A stretch of DNA of 64,000 nt from Pararge aegeria. Its lineage: Eukaryota; Arthropoda; Insecta; Lepidoptera; Nymphalidae. A program made the translations under genes and the position numbers. The notes beneath the pieces were generated by a model. The model made no database searches, was not told the origin of the DNA, and worked only from the letters and a program-made list of their open reading frames with translations. The stretch spans positions 6,944,001-7,008,000 of the forward strand of contig NC_053187.1 in the NCBI RefSeq assembly GCF_905163445.1, written 5' to 3'. Of the stretch, positions 13,601 through 25,700 are shown one piece after another; position 1 is the first letter of the stretch; every line of letters starts with the position of its first letter.

Positions 13601-15658
13601 AGCCTGCCTGTTCAGCATAATGCTCTCAAAGGTGTGTGTAGTCTACCAATCCGCACTTGGCCAGAGTGGTGGACTATGGCCTTAACCCTTTCCCATTGTG
13701 GAAGGAATCAGTCGCCCTGTAGTGGGCTGGTAATCGGTTGATATGATATATATCAAAATGTACAGAGTTGAGTACTAATATCATTTAGAAGGTGTTTAAA
13801 ATGTGTTTTCTTTGCAGCCAGTAAGTTTTAGTTGTCTTTTGTGAGTAAATAAAAAACCTTTCCTCTTTTCGCGGATTTCATAAGTTGCGATTAAGGGGAT
13901 TTAACGAAGGGGGAAACGAGCAGCAGCTTCCTCTGTGTTAATTCTAATACCAGCTACCAATACAGCCCATTAGCTTGGTGATTATGGGTCTAACCGTGAT
14001 GATGAATAAAAATAATAAACCAATGCGCGGATCTAAACTATAAGTTAACGTTAAAAAGATCCACTGATTTCTCTTTAGACGAAAAGGTGCATTTATTTGT
14101 TTTATTTGAGACCGGAATATCTTATGAGTTCATAATAGTTCATAAGAGTAGTTTAAGGGAGTTATTTAGAAGCTTGATGTGTGTATGCAAATCTAACAAA
14201 CCATGGCCTCGTGTGAAATAACCATGACGTCCTCTTTACTAACCTGTCATTTCATTAGAATTGTTACAACAACTATGCCATCGGATATTACAATAATGTA
14301 GGTTGTATCCTTTTTTTATTCTAGCTTGTTCCACGGCCTCACCTTTTATACTTAGTTATACAATTTACCCTAAGATTTAAACCCCCTGATCAGTTTATAT
14401 GCGACTTGGTCGTTAAATCGCTTGGCGGTCTGTTTGAAATTAGGGTTGTAGCTACAGCCGTAGCCCAGACCAGACAAGCAAGTATTCAGAAATTATGAAT
14501 TCCCAAAATTCCCCTGCTTAGTATCGAATCAGGGACCTCCCAGTTAAAATTACACAGGGCTCACAACTGTGCCAGCTAACACATACTCTTTCAAAGAGAT
14601 GAGGACTTTTAATGGTTATAATTCTACTATGCTCTTACAGTATTGTTTTTTTTTATTCCACTACAGATAAGCCCTTGACTGCAATCTAACTTGGTGGTAA
14701 TTGCTGATGCGGTCTAAGATGGTAGCGGGCTTACCTGTAAGGGAGTATGGTAGTCATACCCCCTTATTGATTTCTTCACGACATTGCACAGTAACACTTA
14801 ATCGCTTAGCGCTGGGTCTTTGTCGATAGGGTGGTTACTAACCACAGCCAAAGCCACAAGACCAGACCAGAGAAAATTCAGAAATAATAAATTCCCAAAC
14901 TGCCCGTGCCAGGAATCGAACCCGGGGCCTCCTACTTAAATTCACGGCACTCACCATTGCGCCAGGGAGGTCGTCAAAAAAAAGTTGCAGTAAAGTAACT
15001 TTTAATCTTTAATTTACTTTATTTAAATATCTATATAGATTCTAGCGCGAGGTTATTAAAGAAAAAGCGTGTTTCGTAAATAAAATAAAATAAAGTCATA
15101 CATAGTGATAATTTAAAAAATGGTATATTAATGACAGTAAAGACTTCAAAAATAAGACTTAACAATGTAATATATTTCCTTGTACCTACTTCTACGTGAC
15201 GTTACTAACGTGCAGGGTAATCAAGTATACCGTTGAAGTCTTTTCTATGTACACAATATAATTTTACTAATGATTTAAAGAAATAATTACCAGTAATTTA
15301 CGAATGTAAAGTTTTATCCTAATTATATAAACAAAATTGTTTCTATAATATAATTATTTTTGTATTAAAGTTGAGTTTGCTTCCCGTTGATGTCTTTTGT
15401 ATAATACCAAACATTGTCTAAAATTTTCTTGTACGTGAGACAATTTTCATTGACAGAAACAAACCATTTTATTTAATGATATTTATTTTTATTGCATTAT
15501 GACATTCATCATAGCTGTGATAGTCTAGTGGTTTACACTTCGAACTCCCTTTCGGGAGGACAGATTTCGATGACGTGCCTCTAACTTTTCGGAGTGTGTG
15601 TGCGTTTTAAATTAAAACAGTTTAATGTTATTTGCTTCAACGGTGAGAGAAAACCCGA

Positions 15659-15733
<75 letters not shown>

Positions 15734-16912
15734 CGAATTTTAACTGTTTTTCGCCTAATGAGATATGTAATGCACGGTTTTAGTTATAAACTTTGCTGTT
15801 TTTGTTATTTCAGGCGTACCCCAAGTATTCTTACGACTACTCGGTGAATGATCCCCATACTGGTGATTTCAAAACAAAATGGGAGACACGCGATGGGGAT
15901 GTTGTTAAAGGTAGGTAAACTAATAGATAAGTACCAAGTAACTAAAAGAGTGTACGGGACCTATTTTGATGCGCTCGACCTTCGTCCTAACTGGTTTTAT
16001 GCCCGAGGACCGAGTTACAACTATTTATCTTTGAAAATTATATATGGCCCTCAATACTGAAAACTTCGATAGCGCGATGTCTATCTATTCATGCGCCATC
16101 TGGTTTGTTAACGTGGCGACTGCAACAAGACTTTTAATATTATGTATTAGTATCTCATCATTCTGAATTATTATGTTAATGTTTCGGTACTGTTCCTAAT
16201 TATTACCTACGCACAACATTTTCAGACCCTGAAATATCTATCCCATCAATGTGGTGGTTATTATTTTGGACAACGAATCACCATATCCCAATTTCAATTC
16301 CCCGGTCCCCAAAACTGGTTCAAAAAAAATTTTTTTTATTGGTACAAGGAATTTAGGTACCAGCTTGGTGGAAGAATATTGACTTTGTGCATTTCAGTAA
16401 CTCCGAGAATTTCAGGCCATTGTATCATGGTCCTGGCTATTACTACTTATATGATATATTTACTGTAAAAGATCCCTGACCTGCATGGGAAGAGCGAGGT
16501 GGGTGCAACATAGATATCAAAGTACTTTCTCCTATCTAAAAGAGATAGGCTAAGAATAATGATTTATGATAATAATTAGATTGGCCTTTGAATCACAATG
16601 CACGTTTCGTTTTTAACGTGACTAATTTATAACAAAAAAAAAACATTTTCTTAACCAATTATTAAACAACGACCCTCAAAGCTGCAGGAAATGAAGCCCA
16701 CCTAAAGCTGCAAAAGCTCTAGATTCATTAATATCGTTAATTTATTTCCAGGTGCTTACTCCGTGGCGGACCCTGACGGCACTACGCGCATAGTAGAGTA
16801 CACTGCTGACAAACACAATGGTTTCAATGCGGTTGTGAAGCGTGTAGGCCACTCATACCATCCGCAAGTGTATAAAAATAATTACCATCAAGGTTTCTAC
16901 AGATACCATTAG
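7695..16912 (+). CDS. CPR-A: cuticular protein with RR-2 chitin-binding domain (4 coding exons)
   Basis: Exons by GT-AG and frame: 7695-7709, 12945-13076, 15814-15910, 16752-16912, giving 134 aa. Residues 1 to about 18 (MRGLQICCMVIMFVAVKA) are a signal peptide. A Tyr/Gly-rich stretch (GYISYPIYGG, HSGYSHSGYEY) follows, then the RR-2 domain from about residue 50 to 111: AYPKYSYDYSVNDPHTGD, WETRDGDVVKG, YSVADPDGTTRIVEY, TADKHNGFNAVV. The RR domain (chitin_bind_4) folds as a beta-sheet that binds chitin, so this is a secreted structural protein of exocuticle. The short tail is Tyr/His-rich and ends FYRYH. Intron phases are 0, 0, 1; the RR domain is cut inside VVK/G, as in CPR-B. Intron 1 is 5.2 kb and intron 2 about 2.7 kb, both full of repeats. 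A possible extra 39-nt exon lies at 14259-14297. The start is chosen by the 15-nt first exon with a GTAAGT donor, 72 bp below a TATA box. The family call is firm; the ortholog is unknown. Confidence 0.9.
9295..9400 (+). repeat. Transposon tail fragment
   Basis: GTACAAATATTATAAAGAGG then AAAGATTGTTTTGATTGTTT and GCTGGACCGATTTTATCAAT, a common lepidopteran non-autonomous repeat. Similar wording occurs at 19700-19830, 42050-42160 and 41468-41645. Confidence 0.45.
10660..10980 (+). repeat. SINE family 1 copy
   Basis: AATATCACTTGTTTCAACGT, GAAAACATCGTGAGAAAACC and CAGTGTAGTGGGCCAGTAAT. It abuts the antisense LINE fragment that follows. Confidence 0.65.
10985..11335 (-). mobile_element. RT C-terminal fragment of a non-LTR retrotransposon
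   Basis: The minus-strand translation reads RLSTAVQVRILSFFGHVSRR, then SIERLLVQVKIEGTRARGRS, then PMR: the typical end of a lepidopteran LINE RT ORF. Stops and frame changes show it is dead. It lies in intron 1 of CPR-A. Confidence 0.75.
13446..13752 (+). repeat. SINE family 1, near full length
   Basis: Starts with a tRNA-like head (GGTCGAGTTCGAATCC resembles a pol III B box), then ATATCACTTGCTTCAACGGT, AACATCGTGAGGAAACCTGC, GGCCAGAGTGGTGGACTATG and CCCTGTAGTGGGCTGGTAAT. Intron 2 of CPR-A. Confidence 0.75.
14259..14297 (+). other. Candidate cassette exon in intron 2 of CPR-A
   Basis: A 39-nt segment in intron 2 has CTTTACTAACCTGTCATTTC then AG before it (a perfect TACTAAC branch-point string) and GTAGGT after it. 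It is a multiple of three, in phase 0 like the flanking exons, with no stop. It would add NCYNNYAIGYYNN, a Tyr/Asn-rich insert in keeping with the Tyr/Gly-rich arm, just before the RR domain. Only transcript data can show use. Confidence 0.35.
14445..14595 (-). repeat. SINE family 4, head fragment
   Basis: Reversed family 4 sequence (CAGACCAGACAAGCAAGTAT, GGGACCTCCCAGTTAAAATT), about 60 bp from the longer copy that follows. Confidence 0.6.
14655..14980 (-). repeat. SINE family 4, near full length, tRNA-derived
   Basis: On the minus strand it starts GACGACCTCCCTGGCGCAAT with an A-box-like TGGCGCAATGG and a perfect B box GGTTCGATTCC (+ coordinates 14912-14922), and ends with CCCTTACAGGTAAGCCCGCT and TTGCAGTCAAGGGC. 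Intron 2 of CPR-A. Confidence 0.8.
15510..15660 (+). repeat. SINE family 1, 5' half
   Basis: TGTGATAGTCTAGTGGTTTA, CTTTCGGGAGGACAGATTTC and TTTGCTTCAACGGTGAGAGA. The 3' half is replaced by the (TG)n tract. Confidence 0.65.
15661..15727. repeat. (TG)n microsatellite, 67 bp, uninterrupted
   Basis: A pure TG repeat 86 bp upstream of CPR-A exon 3. Such tracts are length-polymorphic and can influence splicing of a nearby exon. Confidence 0.97.
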
Positions 16913-17091
16913 ATGGCGCGGCACATAAAAGTTCCATCGCCAACATACAGATGGCAGTAAAATGCAATTATGCTGTGATATTGCGCGAGAATGTAAAAAA
17001 CTATTATTAAATCCCACTTTTTAAGTATTCAGTAATAGTTTTTTACAACGTTACGATATTTCTTGTAAATAATTTATTATATTCTTAATTG

Positions 17092-17097
17092 AATAAA
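17092..17097 (+). terminator. Poly(A) signal of CPR-A
   Basis: First AATAAA after the CPR-A stop, about 180 nt downstream, in an AT-rich stretch. Confidence 0.6.
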
Positions 17098-17699
17098 ACA
17101 TAAATGTTCTTTTTAAATAACGTACATGCTGTTTTCTTAATATTTACAATACCTAGGTAATATCTTCTATGAAATCAAAATATAAAATTCATTTATAGTC
17201 CTACGGAGCGAGGCACATTTGGAGCGTTCATAAATTTTATTTTACTTACAGCTACATTAAATAGTATGCCTCTAAGAAGACATCTTCTTTTCCTTCTATC
17301 AATTTTATATGTACTTAATGGAAATATTTCTCTCATCTAACTATTTTATTATCTTACGTTTGAAAAAAAAAAATTGTTTTAACTTAAAACCATTCAAACT
17401 ATAAAATAAATTATTAGGAGAAATTAGATGAAATAGAGGTAGCCATACATTAAATATTATGAATAGAGAGATGAGATGGCCAGATGTTTAAATTTACGAG
17501 CAATCTCCTTCGTCTTCCTGGGCCTGTGTCCGTTCTTGGTCGGCGGAAAGGTTTAAATCTAAACTTTGCTGCTGTACATAAAGTACAGTTTATGAAGTGA
17601 GAGATTCATAAGACTTTTCCGCTCTTAGAGATAATTATCATGAATAAATTACGATAATTTACTATCATTTTAATTTATCTAAATTTTTTTATCTTGAGT

Positions 17700-18000
17700 C
17701 GGTCACAGGCCAGTAGATAGGAGCTCGACTTTAATTGAGGGAGGGGGGGGGGGGGGGGGGGCAAAGATTGAAACTCAGCATGCACCAATTAAAATAACAC
17801 TTCACCTCTTCAACGGTGAAGGAAAGAAGAAGGAAAACATCGCTGCATGCCTAAAAGTTCTACATAATGTCCTCAAAAGTATGTGGAGTCCACCATTCCG
17901 CACTGGGCTAGCGTGGTGTACTACGGCCTTAACCCCCTTATTGTGGGAGGAGACTCATGCCCTGTAGTAGGCCGGTAATGGGTTCATATGATGATGATGC
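17700..18000 (+). repeat. SINE family 1 copy with a 19-G run
   Basis: The family 1 body (GCTAGCGTGGTGTACTACGG, TGTGGGAGGAGACTCATGCC) carries an uninterrupted run of 19 G at 17743-17761 at the place where other copies have the short G run of the tRNA-like head. Confidence 0.75.
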
Positions 18001-18045
18001 TGTTTTTTTTCATAATTCCTTAATTCTTATAATGCCTATCCTTAA

Positions 18046-18120
18046 GTTTTTTATAACTCGTACTGGAGATTTTTTTTTATGTTATATCATCCGCCCGTTT
18101 AGTGCATACCCTGTATGCTC
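18046..18120. mobile_element. Degraded relative of the hAT-like MITE
   Basis: TTTTTATAACTCGTACTGGA and GTGCATACCCTGTATGCTCT are shared with the intact copy at 20020-20153. The left end is lost. Confidence 0.5.
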
Positions 18121-19699
18121 TCCACTGACTACCAGGGACTGAAGGCCGAAAGAAAATATATTACGAAACAGTCTGCTGCATAGCGCATTAGTCTCTTTTA
18201 AAAGTTTTGACATCGCTTAAACTACAGTTACTTTATAACGTTTTTCATTCTATGCCTAAAAAGGAAACGAAGAAGGAAATTTCTTCCTCACCTAATTCAT
18301 CATCGTTATACGAAGAGCTCGTGCATGAAATATAATGGATTGGTTGATAATAGAAGTATAAGCACCCACTTAATAAATTTTAATATATTCTCTATCATTA
18401 TAATTACTCATGTAAATAATAGTAGTTCAGAATTGACGGACGACAGCTTAGTTGTACTGGTTTTCATATTTACGCTTCGGATCATATAACTGGCATGAAT
18501 ATGACTGAAAAAAAAATATAAGTAAGCAATGAACGTATTCCATTAAGAAATCGTAGTGATAACTGAAAAAGGCTGAACGTAGGAATTTCAAATTTTGGGA
18601 GATTATTTGACATCTTAATTAGATCTGGTTAAAGTTGGGATAGGAGTTTGTGTGCAAGTCTCAAATTTTTAAAGTCTAGTCTTTCATTTGTCAATACATG
18701 GAACGAAAGGCTTTCGTTTAAACAAATACGTCTAAATTTTTACGAAAGAAAATATTTCGAGATATAATTGAGGTTAGAATTACAAAAATTATTATTTCGG
18801 AATTCGTCAAATATAAAGGGATACTTACACGTTACCTACTTACAGAGTTTTTAAAAATTCCACCTCCAGATATAAATATGGATACGGAGGACAAATAGGA
18901 ATAGAAAGTGCGTTCTGTCCCCTGCTCCGGGATAAATAAAATTATTTTTTTCTGGTGTTTCCCCCTTTCCCCCGCTATTTTCTTAGGGGGACAGATACCT
19001 ATAAACCTAACTACTTAGAAAATTGGCTTCACAGCAAAACATAGCATAGACATTGTATTTTTAACTTTTACCCTGTTGAAAACTGTTATTTATCGTGGGC
19101 TCAAAAAAAACTAAACAATACGGATGAAATCACAAGCAAGAGCTAGTCAATATCTATACTCTTTGAAGTGTTAGCTGTGGCTCGATGTCAAACATAGTAT
19201 TAAATGATAACATAGTTTACTTGTAAAATATTATTAATGTTATTTCTTTTTCGGTGTACATAATAGTTTCTGTTTTCCAAAAAATAACCGCAGGATGACA
19301 CATTTATGACAATAAGTCTAACCCTGTAATCCAGACAAAATTTAAGAAGTCTATATACTTCTTATATCATCATGTTTATTGTGACGAAATCCTAGTGTAA
19401 ATATTTATAATTCCTACCTATTTCAATGGTCGGTAGTAATATTTAATGGTATGCTTAGTGTATCTGCGCATGCATAAAATAACATTCACTTTCGATTTAT
19501 ATGGTTCGCGTTCAGAAATATAAACACATGCACTTACGGCTATAGTAACTTAAATTATATTCGAGGATATATAATACCTGTCACTCAAAAAATATTTGAT
19601 TAAAAATTAGATACTAAGGGTCTGACCGATAAACATGGCATTACGTCGGAATAGTTATGCGGTGTTATGTCGCACTTAAAGATTTATTTGCTTATTTGG

Positions 19700-19830
19700 T
19701 TGTTTATCATTTTATTGGTAATCGAACTTTGAAACTACTGGACCGATTTTAATAATGATGAGAGAGATCTCCATTAGAAAGCTGTTTATGTCCAAGCTAT
19801 ATTTAATTTCAGTAATAATAAGATTTTCGG
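19700..19830 (+). repeat. Transposon tail fragment
   Basis: TGAAACTACTGGACCGATTT then GAGATCTCCATTAGAAAGCT, a style common to lepidopteran non-autonomous repeats. No coding sequence. Confidence 0.4.
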
Positions 19831-20019
19831 GTAAAGTTATTATATTTTTAAACCAAACCAGAAAAAAAAACAAATAAATGTCGAAATAAATTACAAATTA
19901 AAATATGATTTTCATCCACCTATAATATATTAATCGTTACAAAAAAAGATCGATAACTTTTCAATTTTCAAAATAGTAAGGAAAATACGGGAAGGGTCTA
20001 TGAGTAAGGTATCCAATAG

Positions 20020-20153
20020 CAGTGGCGTACATAGAGGGTAAGCACAGGGTATGCAAATAAATTAGAAATACTTCAGGGTAGGCTTTTTATAACTCGTACT
20101 GGAGATTTTAAATCATCTGCATACCCTGTGCATACCCTCTATGCACGCCACTG
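20020..20153. mobile_element. hAT-like MITE (134 bp) with 8-bp target duplication
   Basis: Terminal inverted repeats at 20020-20055 and 20118-20153 match at 34 of 36 positions and begin CAGTGGCGTA, a typical hAT end. The perfect direct repeat TCCAATAG flanks the element (20012-20019 and 20154-20161); 8 bp is the hAT target length. There is no coding capacity. Confidence 0.85.
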
Positions 20154-20894
20154 TCCAATAGTTACCTTTAACTAATGCTAAAGATCTATACATTATGTTT
20201 CGATATTTAGAATCAGTTAAAGCGAGTGAAACTAGTATGGTGGAGAAATTAAAACACTCACTCTTTGCAGTTTTGCTATTTTTTTTTATCTAATCAAGTT
20301 TAGGAACAAATTGAATTGAATCATAAACTTGGTCTTAGATAAACTCAATACTTAATGTTTAGTGGCTCTAATGCAATCAATAAGGTCTTGCTACTACCAT
20401 TATGCTACTGCTCTAATCAAAAACAGAATATCTATATAACAAAAAACAAGATTTTTACTGAGAACGGATAAAAACAAAGCAAATCTATTATCATTAAATT
20501 TAAAGGAGTATAGAGTTTCAGGGGCTTAGTATTTTAATACATCGATTGCTATTCTTTCATATTCATATTTAATACGGATTTTATACGAAGACGACCGGAT
20601 GTTATAAATCTGACATGTCTGTTTGTGAGTACGTGTGTGTGTGTGTGGGTGTGTCTATATATGCACTTCCCAAACCGATTAACCGATTCCAATTTTGTTT
20701 TTTTTTTAAAGTCGGGAGTGTGAATTTTCAAGAAATTCATTAATTACATGAGGTTTTGAGAAAGGGATCGATGCGATCCTTACTCAATTTTACTTTACGG
20801 AACACCAAGCACATTACAACTCCGCGAAAAGCAGGAGACTCAGTATGGTAGAATTTATAATTTCTTCAATCCTTATACACCAAACTGATCTTCG

Positions 20895-21055
20895 GTAATG
20901 TACCCTTTACGCACGTTTCGCTCCGAAACCTGATCATCCTCAGGAGATGTTGTTTTACAATGAATAATTATTAAGCTAAACAAATATTGTTAAGTCAACA
21001 TCTCCTGATGATGCTCCGGTTTCCATACAGATTATCCTACGTTTCGCGGAGAGCA
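20895..21055. repeat. Inverted-repeat element
   Basis: CATCCTCAGGAGATGTTG (about 20935-20952) is mirrored by CAACATCTCCTGATGATG (about 20998-21015), with flanking pieces related to CGTTTCGCTCCGAAACC on both sides. A related half occurs near 42690-42730. Confidence 0.5.
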
Positions 21056-21984
21056 GCAACTTCAGCTTCATTTCCATTATATATCATGAAATTACGCAAA
21101 GTAACGCATCCTTCTTTCCAATATTTAAACCTGCCACTAGTCTGTACTTTCATCCAACTCAGGCAAAATAGACTTTAATAACGGTAAGGATACCTCCTGT
21201 AGTATTTTAAATGATCCCAGTGAAACATAGTTTTCAGTTTTCTCAAGGCAAGGGCATTATAAGTAAACAGTCATGGTTGCTGTTGACATTGTCAGTGGTC
21301 AATATCAACCGCCACCAGGACTGTTCCATTTCACTCTTATATAGCCACAGACGTCTCTTCAACCCATCCTGTATAGTGTTTCATGTTCTAAGAATTTAAA
21401 TGAGCTGAACTGCTAGCTTGGTCTTAAATAAACTAACTGCTATAGTAAGTAATATTTTGCTTTCATGCTACTAAAAGGCTACCATTAAGATTTATATCTA
21501 ACCAGATATTATGTCTATCGTATTCAAGATTTAAGGAAATTCAGTCTAATCTTCATCCGGGGTACAACACTATCTATTGTAGCACAGGCCTAAATAATAG
21601 TCAACGTAATTAAAGCATGCGCATCCGAGGTAGGGTCGCAATGTCTTGGAAAATTTAACGATATTCTAGTCTAATACTTTTTTTATATTTTTATTTTTCA
21701 ATTTAAAAAATAAATTATTACGAGGTGTAAATGCCAGACTGTGCTTACAAATATTAAAGTACGAACTAGTTATTTTAGCACCACTGGTACTAAAAGTGAC
21801 TATAGCATGTAGAGACGGAGTGGCATGTACGAGACATAATATACAAAAATGCTTTCACCAGGCAAGTTTTAAACCAATTTTCCAAAAGATTTGTTTTCAT
21901 GTAATATGTCAATTTTGTTTTTTTTAATTATCTTTTTTTATTTTATTTGGACGTTTCGAAGTTATCGTTTAGTTTCGTTTTTTA

Positions 21985-22115
21985 ATTTAAGCAATTTAAA
22001 TATCACTTTCTTTAAACGATGAAAGGAACAGGAAACTCGCATGCCTGAAAGTTCTCCATAACATTCTCAAGGGTGTGTGGGACCACGTAATGGGTTGAAG
22101 ATGATAATCATGATA
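21985..22115 (+). repeat. SINE family 1 fragment
   Basis: GAAACTCGCATGCCTGAAAG, TTCTCCATAACATTCTCAAG and GTAATGGGTTGAAGATGATA; shortened internally. Confidence 0.55.
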
Positions 22116-22548
22116 CACTGAGAATGACATTAAAGGAAAAGGGCATCGGAGGATTTAAACTGAATGACTTCTAATTCTCCCTGCGGCTTCAATGCGTATT
22201 AGCTTATTTCGAACGATTATTATATTAATAATAAGCTAAGGCTCTCCCGGATACATACATTCGAACAACGTCTACTTCCTAATCAGAGGTACTGAAATTT
22301 TAGTTTTAACTTAATTGAAAACTAAGGTAGGTGTACAATAGGTAGTCCAACATGATAACTACCAGTTAAACAAAATAGACAGATACTTGTACGAACCAAA
22401 TATATTTCTTTTTCGAGGTGATTGAAATTTTAAAGTTCGTCCCAATTTCTAGATTAAATCATTTGGCATCCCTAGTCCGAGGTAAATGACAGCATTTATT
22501 AAGTGTGCGTCTGTGCATACGCATATGACTTGTATGATAGTGTGCGTT

Positions 22549-22556
22549 TATAAATA
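22549..22556 (+). promoter_or_regulatory. TATA box of CPR-B (candidate)
   Basis: TATAAATA lies 163 bp upstream of the CPR-B ATG. This is longer than the 68-90 bp spacing of the other five genes, so the 5' UTR would be about 130 nt. It is the only good TATA match near the start. Confidence 0.5.
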
Positions 22557-22711
22557 GGTAAGTGATGAACATTGCATGCCGTCTTTGCGTAGCTTCAACC
22601 TTGGATATGGACAGATTGATACTAGTTTTTGAAGAGAAATAAAAAAATATAGAAATTAGTAAATGACGTCAAACTCTGCAGTGCTTTAAATCGCGTAGTG
22701 GATTAGTGATT

Positions 22712-25700
22712 ATGGCAAAATTACTAACAGTGTTGGTGAGTTTTTAATTTATTTCAATATTATTTGTTACATTAATTATAATTTATTAATATGGAAATGT
22801 AAAATAAAACATTACAAATTGATATTAATTGTTCCTTCTTGTTTTCTACATTCAGTAATATAAATTAACCAATACCGCTCGAATTCATCTAGATACTATG
22901 TATATTTTAATTTCGGAAAAAAGCTTGCTATGCTGTATACATAAAGATTGAGTTCTTTTTTTATTTTATTGCATTCGAACTGAAATCAAAGTACTTTTGA
23001 TAATGAGTTAAAAGACAATAAACTATAGGTACTTTCTTTTCCTTTCAGGTAATTATAGTGAAAGTTTTACTTTCAAACGGGCAAGACCACTATATTGACG
23101 AGCCTACAGGGTATCAGCACCCTATTGAAGTAAGTGTGTCTACGTCCTTTGAAAATACTATACGTATGTATCCACTATTATAATTAAATTATTTGATTAC
23201 CAATGACTCTTACAATAACATCTAAATTAAAATTTTCTCAGAAATGTTATGGTAAAAATGAGGGAATTCAGTGGGACATATCTGAAGCGTTATAACCTCT
23301 TCAAGCTTAAGTGCTTTCGTATTTATAAAAAGTGGTATAGGGATGCAGTACATGCGAATACTAGGTTCTAGCGGGCGAACCACGTCTAGCAGAGCTTTTA
23401 TAAATCTTGTAAGATACGAATTATTTATACATTTTATAAATAAAACATAACATTATTATAGTTTTCTACAATTAATGTGTTCTGATTCTATAATTATAAT
23501 TTAGCGTGAGTAGCATTCATGAGTTTGAAATAACAAATAGTATGATTCGAACCGGTCAATTGGCTTATTATGTCACATACGATTATAATGAAATCTGGTT
23601 CATTTGGTGTACTTTTACCTACTTAAAACGTGTTTGAGATTATGGGGAAATGTAGAGCGTAGTCGATACAGGACCATTACATGTCGACACTGTTTCACTT
23701 TCAATATTTGCGTACTTGGACACATAGGTACTACACAGCTGTTTCGTCAACTAAATTATTAAAGCTCATATTCATACATATTTAATTGCGTTAAAAATCT
23801 TTGCGCTTGATTAACTAAACCTTATGTGGCAAATTGTCTAACAATTTTGAAATATCCTATATCTTATAACTGTATTCGGTTTCTGTTTTTTAATCAATTT
23901 ATTCCGTAATTGCCAACAAAATATTGTTTAGATCTATAGTATAGTTTATTTTATTTAAGAGCAAACAATTAAACTACAAAAACTCATATATTTCAACTGT
24001 AACTTATAGAAGCACATAGTGTCAAAATCATCCATCCTGGATTTCAATATAATGAAATGCTATATAATGTTGTACTTAAATAGTAAAACAAAACGTTATT
24101 AAAAACTTCTCAAATCATTTATTCTGAAAAAATGTGTGGAAATTTTCTTGAACATGCAAACTGACCGTTTAAAGCGCTTAATGTCTGTACTTGTCATTAT
24201 TGACATAATAAATCCTTGACTTACTTTTTATTTATATTACCAATTGTATAAAAACAATAATTGCAGGAGATTTAATAATAGGTATCAGTGTCACACTAAT
24301 CATTTTCTTTTATTGGAATCAAATAAAAAAAATTGTTCAAATATAAAACAGTTTTAAAAGATACCCCGTATCATTTTTATTAACTAACTTTCAAAGGGAG
24401 TATATACTCTCTATTGTTTTTTTCAACGAAACGCTATGCCAACATGATTTAGACATACAGAGAAGTCATTATTTTTCAAGGATAATCGAAAATACTCGCT
24501 CTGATTATTTTATCTTGAACCTAGTATGGTACACCAGGTATGGAAGTCAGATTTTTGTTTATCTAATTCAATTACTAATGTAATACCTAGGTTATATTTG
24601 TAAAGATAACTATTTTTTGATTAATAATTTTATCCATAATTATATTTGAAATACGAAAGTTGGTTTAATAGTTTTTTTTAGTTTGTTGCTTGATGTTGCC
24701 CTCGTGCCCTCTTCGTCCGCGTTTCTACGGTTTTTTTACAAATCCCGTAGGAGGCTCTTATTTTCCTAGGATAAAGAGTAGCCAATTTTATTTTAGCACG
24801 CCTGCAAGCATTTAGGCAAAATTTTGCAAAAAAATTTTGTATCCTAGATACGTATATATGACACTTTTTATCTAAGGAAAAAAAAGGTCCTTAAGGGAAT
24901 TTAAAAATCGGAAATAAATAGAGTTAAAGTTCTGGGTAAAAGAAATTCAGTCTTCCAGCCAGTAGCATGTTTTTGGTTACGTCCGCTATCATGATAAGAA
25001 TAGCAGGATTACCCGCTATGAGGGGCTATTGTATTGCAAACTGTAATTGCTACTTAGAAGGGTCCACGTACCAAAATATTTACTTCCTGCACTAATATAA
25101 GTAATTCAACAAGAAAACATAATAATAATAAATATGGTATCATATCATTATATAAATGAATAAAAATTATTAAAATGGTCATGAAGATTTGATTACGAAT
25201 CGAAACGAAACTGTTGATAATAATTATTCAGGTTTTTAAACAGGAATCAGACTACATTATAACATTTAAATTCCTGCCGATTTATTAATAAACTAACAAT
25301 GCAACGCGGAAGCAATTGAAAGTGAACGATTTGTCATTGACATTGACGTTAAAGCAAGCGTACGGTAACTCGCTCATCTTGAACTTGAGATGATTGCCGC
25401 TGGCGAGTGACATTTACAGCTTCTGTTTACAAACGTAATATCGTTTTATACACTTTTATCAGACTTCATTAAAAATAGTGATGATACCGATTTGACGCGT
25501 AAAATTGGCACAAACTATTACTCAATTTCAACTCTTATTAATACTTAATTGTCGCATACTGTTGGTTCTCATTATTATGAAAGTTTTAACTTGTTAATTC
25601 ATCAATGTCATGCAAGCAATAAAATAGGCACATAAAATTTAGTATCTAGTAAAAAAGTGCAAGTATGTATTCAAGAAGCGTATCGTAAACGAAAGTGAAG

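Noticed and set aside
15662..15847. Open frame starting with a Val-Cys repeat
   Set aside because: Produced by the (TG)n microsatellite running into CPR-A exon 3 in the wrong frame.
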